Shown here: piece after piece, positions 59,693 to 64,000 of the stretch
How the letters are laid out: the number at the start of each line of letters is the position of its first letter
Numbering within the stretch: the first letter of the stretch is position 1
Assembly: GCA_963691655.1 (NCBI GenBank)
Contig: OY829326.1
Span: 59,079,776 to 59,143,775, forward strand
Direction of reading: 5' to 3'
DNA from: Toxonevra muliebris
Lineage: Eukaryota; Arthropoda; Insecta; Diptera; Pallopteridae
Length of the DNA: 64,000 nt
Notes under the pieces: model-generated
What the model saw: only the letters and a program-made list of their open reading frames with translations
What the model was told of the DNA's origin: nothing
Database searches by the model: none
Made by a program: the position numbers and the translations under genes

Positions 59693-61345
59693 AAAAGTTT
59701 TGGTTTGAAATTTTTATAGTTCTTTGATCTGAATTTTGGTCTGAACTTTAGTCTGACTTTTGGTATGAGTTTAGTTCTGAGTTTTGACCTAAATTTGTTT
59801 TGAGTTTTGGTCAGTCAGAAAACAGCGTGCATTTATGCCACAGACCCAATAAGGTCTTGCCTCACTCAACGTTATTCTGCATATTATGCCTTTAGATTTA
59901 TGCGTAAAAGTCTTAGTAGCTAGTAGTGCAGTTAAACTCAGAGAGTCTGGATGCTAGACCTCTAGATCATATGGTACCACTAATATAATTGATGTCCTAC
60001 CGGTAGGCTTGTTAACGTAAACAACCAATTATATCATTCCAAAACTTCGTTTCGATAACTCAAACTTGAAAATTTTAAATCCTACAAGACACGATTGGGT
60101 AGATCGGCCACTAGTCAGCGATTATGATAATACTTTTTACACGGACAGGTCAAAAGTGAGTTGTGGAGTGAGCGCGGGTGTCTTCTCGCAGGCTCTAGAC
60201 CTATCTATCCTGATTTTAACGTGTTCCAGCCGGAAGTATTCGTTATTTTACAAGCTAGTAGGGCAATTTTGGACAATGTACACAAAGGGAGAAATTAAGC
60301 AATTCTTTCTAATACCTAATTCGTGGTCAAAGCAATGATCTTAAAAATTTCCAAATCAAAAATTAGTTGATGAGTACACTACGGAACTTGTCAGACTTGG
60401 ACTGCACATTAATTTAACACTCATTTAGGTACCTGGGCATAAGAACATTAGCAGAAATGAGAATGACGATGCTCTGGCTAGCCATGGTTCTTCACTTAAC
60501 ATCTCTCTGTCGGAATAGGTTCTATTTCCCTTAAATTTCGAAGAAACATTTTCACGTTCTTCTTTCAACAATCCAACTTAAGATGGAGAGGCTAAACAAC
60601 TTGCGTCAAATCAAGAACCATGTGGCCTCAATATAAGCTCCCCAAAACTAAAGAACTCTTATCTTTTTCCAAGTTGGAAATCTCACGAATAACAGCATTT
60701 ATACGGGACACTGGATAATTGACTCGCATGTAGCTAGAATGGGTGTTCCTCATAATGATTTCTGCCGTAGTTCTCGTGACATTGAAGAAATCGAAAGTCT
60801 CGAACACTTCCTGTGTGACTGCCCGGCTTTAGCAAGATAAAGACACAAAACCTTTGGCAAACCTTTTCTATCCAGCATAGGAGAGGCTGCTAATGTCAAC
60901 CTCAGCATTTTCTTGAAGTTTTGTGATTTGATTAAATGGTTTGTGTTGGCCTAACACACTGGAATAGCTAGAAAGCTTTTCTTTAGACTTAATCATCGAA
61001 ATAGTGGTATCAAAAAGGCGTTATTGCGCTAATTGGGTTACTTCGGATAATCGGAGGAGCAACCACTCAACCTAATCTAACCTTTGGTCAGTTTGGCCTG
61101 TGCTTGAGTCAAATTTTTAGTTTGAGCTGGAGTTCGAATTTCGGTTTGATGTAAGTTTTTGGCCTGTTTTTATGAGAGTTGTTGTCTGATTTGGATTTGA
61201 TATTTGACTCAAATTTTTCCGGTCTGAATTTTGGTCAGAACTGAGCCCGAATTCAGGCCTGAATTTGAACTGGTTATGGCCAGATTTTTGCCTGGTTTAT
61301 AATCTGATTTCCGATATAGTTATCAGTCTGGATTAGTTTGGTTTT
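59693..61345. repeat. TTTGGTTTGA minisatellite interrupted by a LINE
   Basis: Same degenerate unit as 51184-51790, present at 59693-59815 and 61083-61345. The two halves are separated by the LINE fragment at 59816-61082; TTTGGTCAGT borders both sides, so the array was probably continuous before insertion. Confidence 0.6.
59816..61082 (+). mobile_element. 5'-truncated I-like LINE, 10-bp target duplication
   Basis: Plus-strand remnants: FYTDRSKVSCGVSAGVF (RNase H, ~60135), a VPGHKN-like segment near 60433, and DFCRSSRDIEEIESLEHFLC / DCPALAR (60757-60840), the C-terminal Cys/His block. The 3' end is CAACCTAATCTAACC. TTTGGTCAGT stands at 59806-59815 and 61083-61092. Many stops. The host repeat contains similar words, so the duplication is probable rather than certain. 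Confidence 0.7.
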
Positions 61346-63176
61346 GTCTGCTCTGGACCAACATTTAAACATTTCTACATGAAGTTTGTTATTTTATCTA
61401 GGTGGATTTCTCATTTTCAAACGCAAAACATTTCATTTCATTTTTTTTGTTGATTTTCAAAACTACCATCTAAAAAAGTATGTCTGTTCACCTGGCCTTT
61501 AAGTCAAGTGAAATATAATATTTTTATTTATTTATTACATGCAGTTTAAAGCCAGTATATATATAAATATTAAACAGTGATTACCTTGAGCAAAAATTTA
61601 TAAATGTATTTTTGACGAATTTTCAAAGTTGCTTTTAATGAATAATTTAATTATTAATTCTGTGTTGAGGTTTTTAAAATTGAAAGCTGAATCCCTTGCA
61701 AGGATCGACAGTAGCGAAAGGGTTAACGCAAACCAAGCACTCGATGGTAAAATACACCCCTGGTTGTTAGTTAGTTGCCATATCATTGTATATTACCACT
61801 TCAACTTCATCGTTTGAATGTAGGGTATCCAGCTAATTCAACACAATTGCGCTTCAGTATAATTTTGAAATAAACTCTACGCCAATTTTTACTTAGCAAT
61901 ACATACTCGAAATTATGATACTACCATTAAAGCCTATGTGTATTTTTGCTATGCATAGCTCCTACATACTTAATTAGGCTTTAACGAAATGGGTTAATTG
62001 CATGCGACAGTAATGGGTTTCATGGTTATTTTATACTCGTACTTCTTTTTCTGTTTGGTTTTTCTTTTCTACTGTACTCTTTCACGCGCACAAATCCTTG
62101 TCTCGTATGTGAATATATATTTACATTTTTTCTCCTTACTTATTTGAAAAGTTTTAATTGAGCTTGAAGTAAACTTTTTTTTACACATAAATTGAAATGT
62201 GATTTTTTTTTTTTTTTTTGAAAGGATTCTATTTTTTTTTACACATCTGTGTTCGTGATGGAAAACATTTTTGTGGCATTAATTTAAATGAAATGTGTGT
62301 GTGTATGTATATGAGTGTATAAGTTTAATCCTTGGTGGTAGAGTAAACATTTGCAAAATAAGATCTTTAGTTAATGTGTATTTCTTTTTAATCCTCTTTC
62401 ATCAAACATAGTATAAAGTATAAAAGTAAGCATAAAGATACACAGCAACTGTGGCACTGAGGTTCTCGTATCCTGTGCATGAAAAAGGATTTAAGTGTTG
62501 CATAAAATGTGTTCTTTTAAATTTTTTCAGTTTTAATAATATTGTCATAAAGAATCCGTCGTTTGAAGGAATTACCTCTAAAAAAAGATAATATAAAAAA
62601 TTAATTAAACAAGCGCCACCTGATTGCGTTGTTTTTCTTGCACAAAGGTAAAAATTTAATCCTTTATCTTTGGGTTTATGTTGTAGACAACTTGCGAAAG
62701 ATGGTCTTAGATCAGTGCTTTGAATAGATGTGCGTGTGTTGTGTTTTGGGCTGTATTGTGATTGTGTATGCAGAAGTTTATAAGGCGTATAAAATACTTG
62801 AAGAAAGTTATAAATCAAAAGCTATCAATCCTAAGTTGATGACCACTGGATGGCATTTAATATTCTCCGGTAATGACTTTGAGATTTTATATTAAAATGC
62901 TCTTTTGTGTTTGAGCCATTGTCAAAAATCGAACAAGCAGAGGCGGTTTAATCTAATTGTTCGCTCAGGCGCCTTAAATTACCAATAACTGCAAAAGGAA
63001 CCTATTTTTTTACAACTGCAAGCTAAGTAAGAAAGTCAAAAAAAGTTATTTATATTTGTATCAAAGCCGATTTCAATGAAAATTTTAGGAAATGTCTATT
63101 TTGACTCTCTTATGAAAAATCCATATCCTTATGAAAAATTTTATCAAAATGGAATAAGCGGTTCCCGAGATATGGA
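61346..63176. other. A/T-rich stretch; no gene seen
   Basis: Long T-runs and GTGTATGTATATGAG-type tracts. A 138-codon minus-strand open frame at 62818-62402 has no recognisable domain, no splice support and a composition close to random, so it is not called as a gene. Confidence 0.35.
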
Positions 63177-63725
63177 CTGGTGATTTCAGTCACCAGTGGG
63201 CGAAAAGATTAATTCTATGCTCGATAACGATTTGATAAAAAGAAAAAAAGTTTTGGCAAAAAACGATTTTTTCCCATTGTAGTATAAAAAATATTTTGTT
63301 AAAAAAACATGCATTAAAAATAAGAAATAAACTACATATAGAATTTATTTTCCAATTATATTTTTACGATTTATATAATGATAAAAAGTGGTATTGATCG
63401 TACTCCAATGCGGTAATTCGCTAATGCATTGTCGTGTAGTTCAACGCCACTTATATGCGCATTAAAGTTCCCAATGGCTTGAGGAATTTTGGTTCCGTGG
63501 TTTGTTAGGACCGTGACTTCAGCGTTATCTTTTCATCGTATTAGTAAAACTTGCTGGCTGGAATCGTACAATGCAGAGAAATCACCGTTTTGCTTCACCT
63601 CAGATACGTGAGCACAATCAACTCTGCTTTTACGAACAGTTCCTGATGCAAAATGGAACGATCAATAGAATAGATTTTCATGAATTCGTTACACCTTTTT
63701 GCCCACTGGTGATTGAAATCACCAC
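63177..63725. mobile_element. Probable transposon debris bounded by self-palindromic inverted ends
   Basis: CTGGTGATTTCAGTCACCAG followed by TGGGCGAAAAG (63177-63207) and, inverted at 63695-63725, CTTTTTGCCCACTGGTGATT then GAAATCACCAC. Each copy is itself a near-perfect palindrome. They enclose ~490 bp with a short plus-strand frame (starts MQRNHRFASPQIREHNQLCF) that I do not recognise. Ends and target duplication not fixed. Confidence 0.45.
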
Positions 63726-64000
63726 CATAATTTTTTCAAATGTACTACTTACTTCAAGCACATATATGCATGGTATAGGTCTGTTTACTTCTTGTGAAAT
63801 TTCTTTTGAATCAGTTTTCACTTTTACTTAATATTGTAAAAGATTTTTGTGCCTTTTTGTAAATGCTGAAAAGGCAACCTTGTATATTTATTCTCAAAAA
63901 ACAAAGGCAATACTGGTTTTCCTTCAATAGTGCGGACACACGAGAGTGCATTTCATATTAGGTGGACACACGACAATAAATTCAAATTCGTTTTTTTGAC

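Noticed and set aside
62402..62818. 138-codon minus-strand open frame
   Set aside because: No domain, no splice or polyA support, composition near random for this A/T content.

Overview
The window is AT-rich eukaryotic DNA with short phase-preserving introns, GT-AG splice sites and a dense load of decayed transposons. Three genes can be rebuilt exon by exon and all look like higher-fly (Diptera, Brachycera) orthologs: Cdk12 (minus strand, 1162-8023), SAK/Plk4 (plus, 14663-19325) and the proteolipid-family gene M6 (minus, 27271-41792). From memory these three also lie close together on Drosophila chromosome 3L, which would make this a conserved syntenic block; I could not check that. The species cannot be named from sequence alone.

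Between Cdk12 and SAK sits a fourth intact gene (minus, 11500-12945): a tandem partial duplicate of Cdk12 that keeps the kinase domain and the same intron positions but has lost the RS-rich N-terminus and the C-terminal [11 protein letters not shown] extension. It is the most interesting coding object in the window. Cdk12 itself carries an in-frame TGA followed by 22 GC-rich, coding-like codons before the next stop.

Layout: 1-8023 Cdk12 with its 3' flank; 8024-11499 intergenic, with two copies of a 150-bp inverted-repeat element and a perfect hairpin; 11500-12945 the Cdk12-like kinase; 12946-14662 a divergent intergenic region with a SINE fragment; 14663-19325 SAK, whose 1.7-kb intron 4 holds a hairpin and a reverse-transcriptase relic; 19326-27270 a mobile-element graveyard plus the probable M6 3'UTR; 27271-41792 M6, whose introns carry a DDE transposon relic, fold-back elements, a LINE relic and a Tc1-like element; 41793-64000 no recognised exon, only further Tc1-like, LINE, SINE, minisatellite and unclassified repeats, probably M6 upstream or intergenic DNA.

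The genes do not form a pathway. Cdk12 is a nuclear kinase acting on RNA polymerase II, SAK drives centriole duplication and M6 is a four-pass membrane protein of neurons and epithelia. The mobile elements are nearly all broken; several are nested (a MITE inside a LINE, a LINE inside a minisatellite, a LINE between inverted arms), which gives a relative order of insertion.
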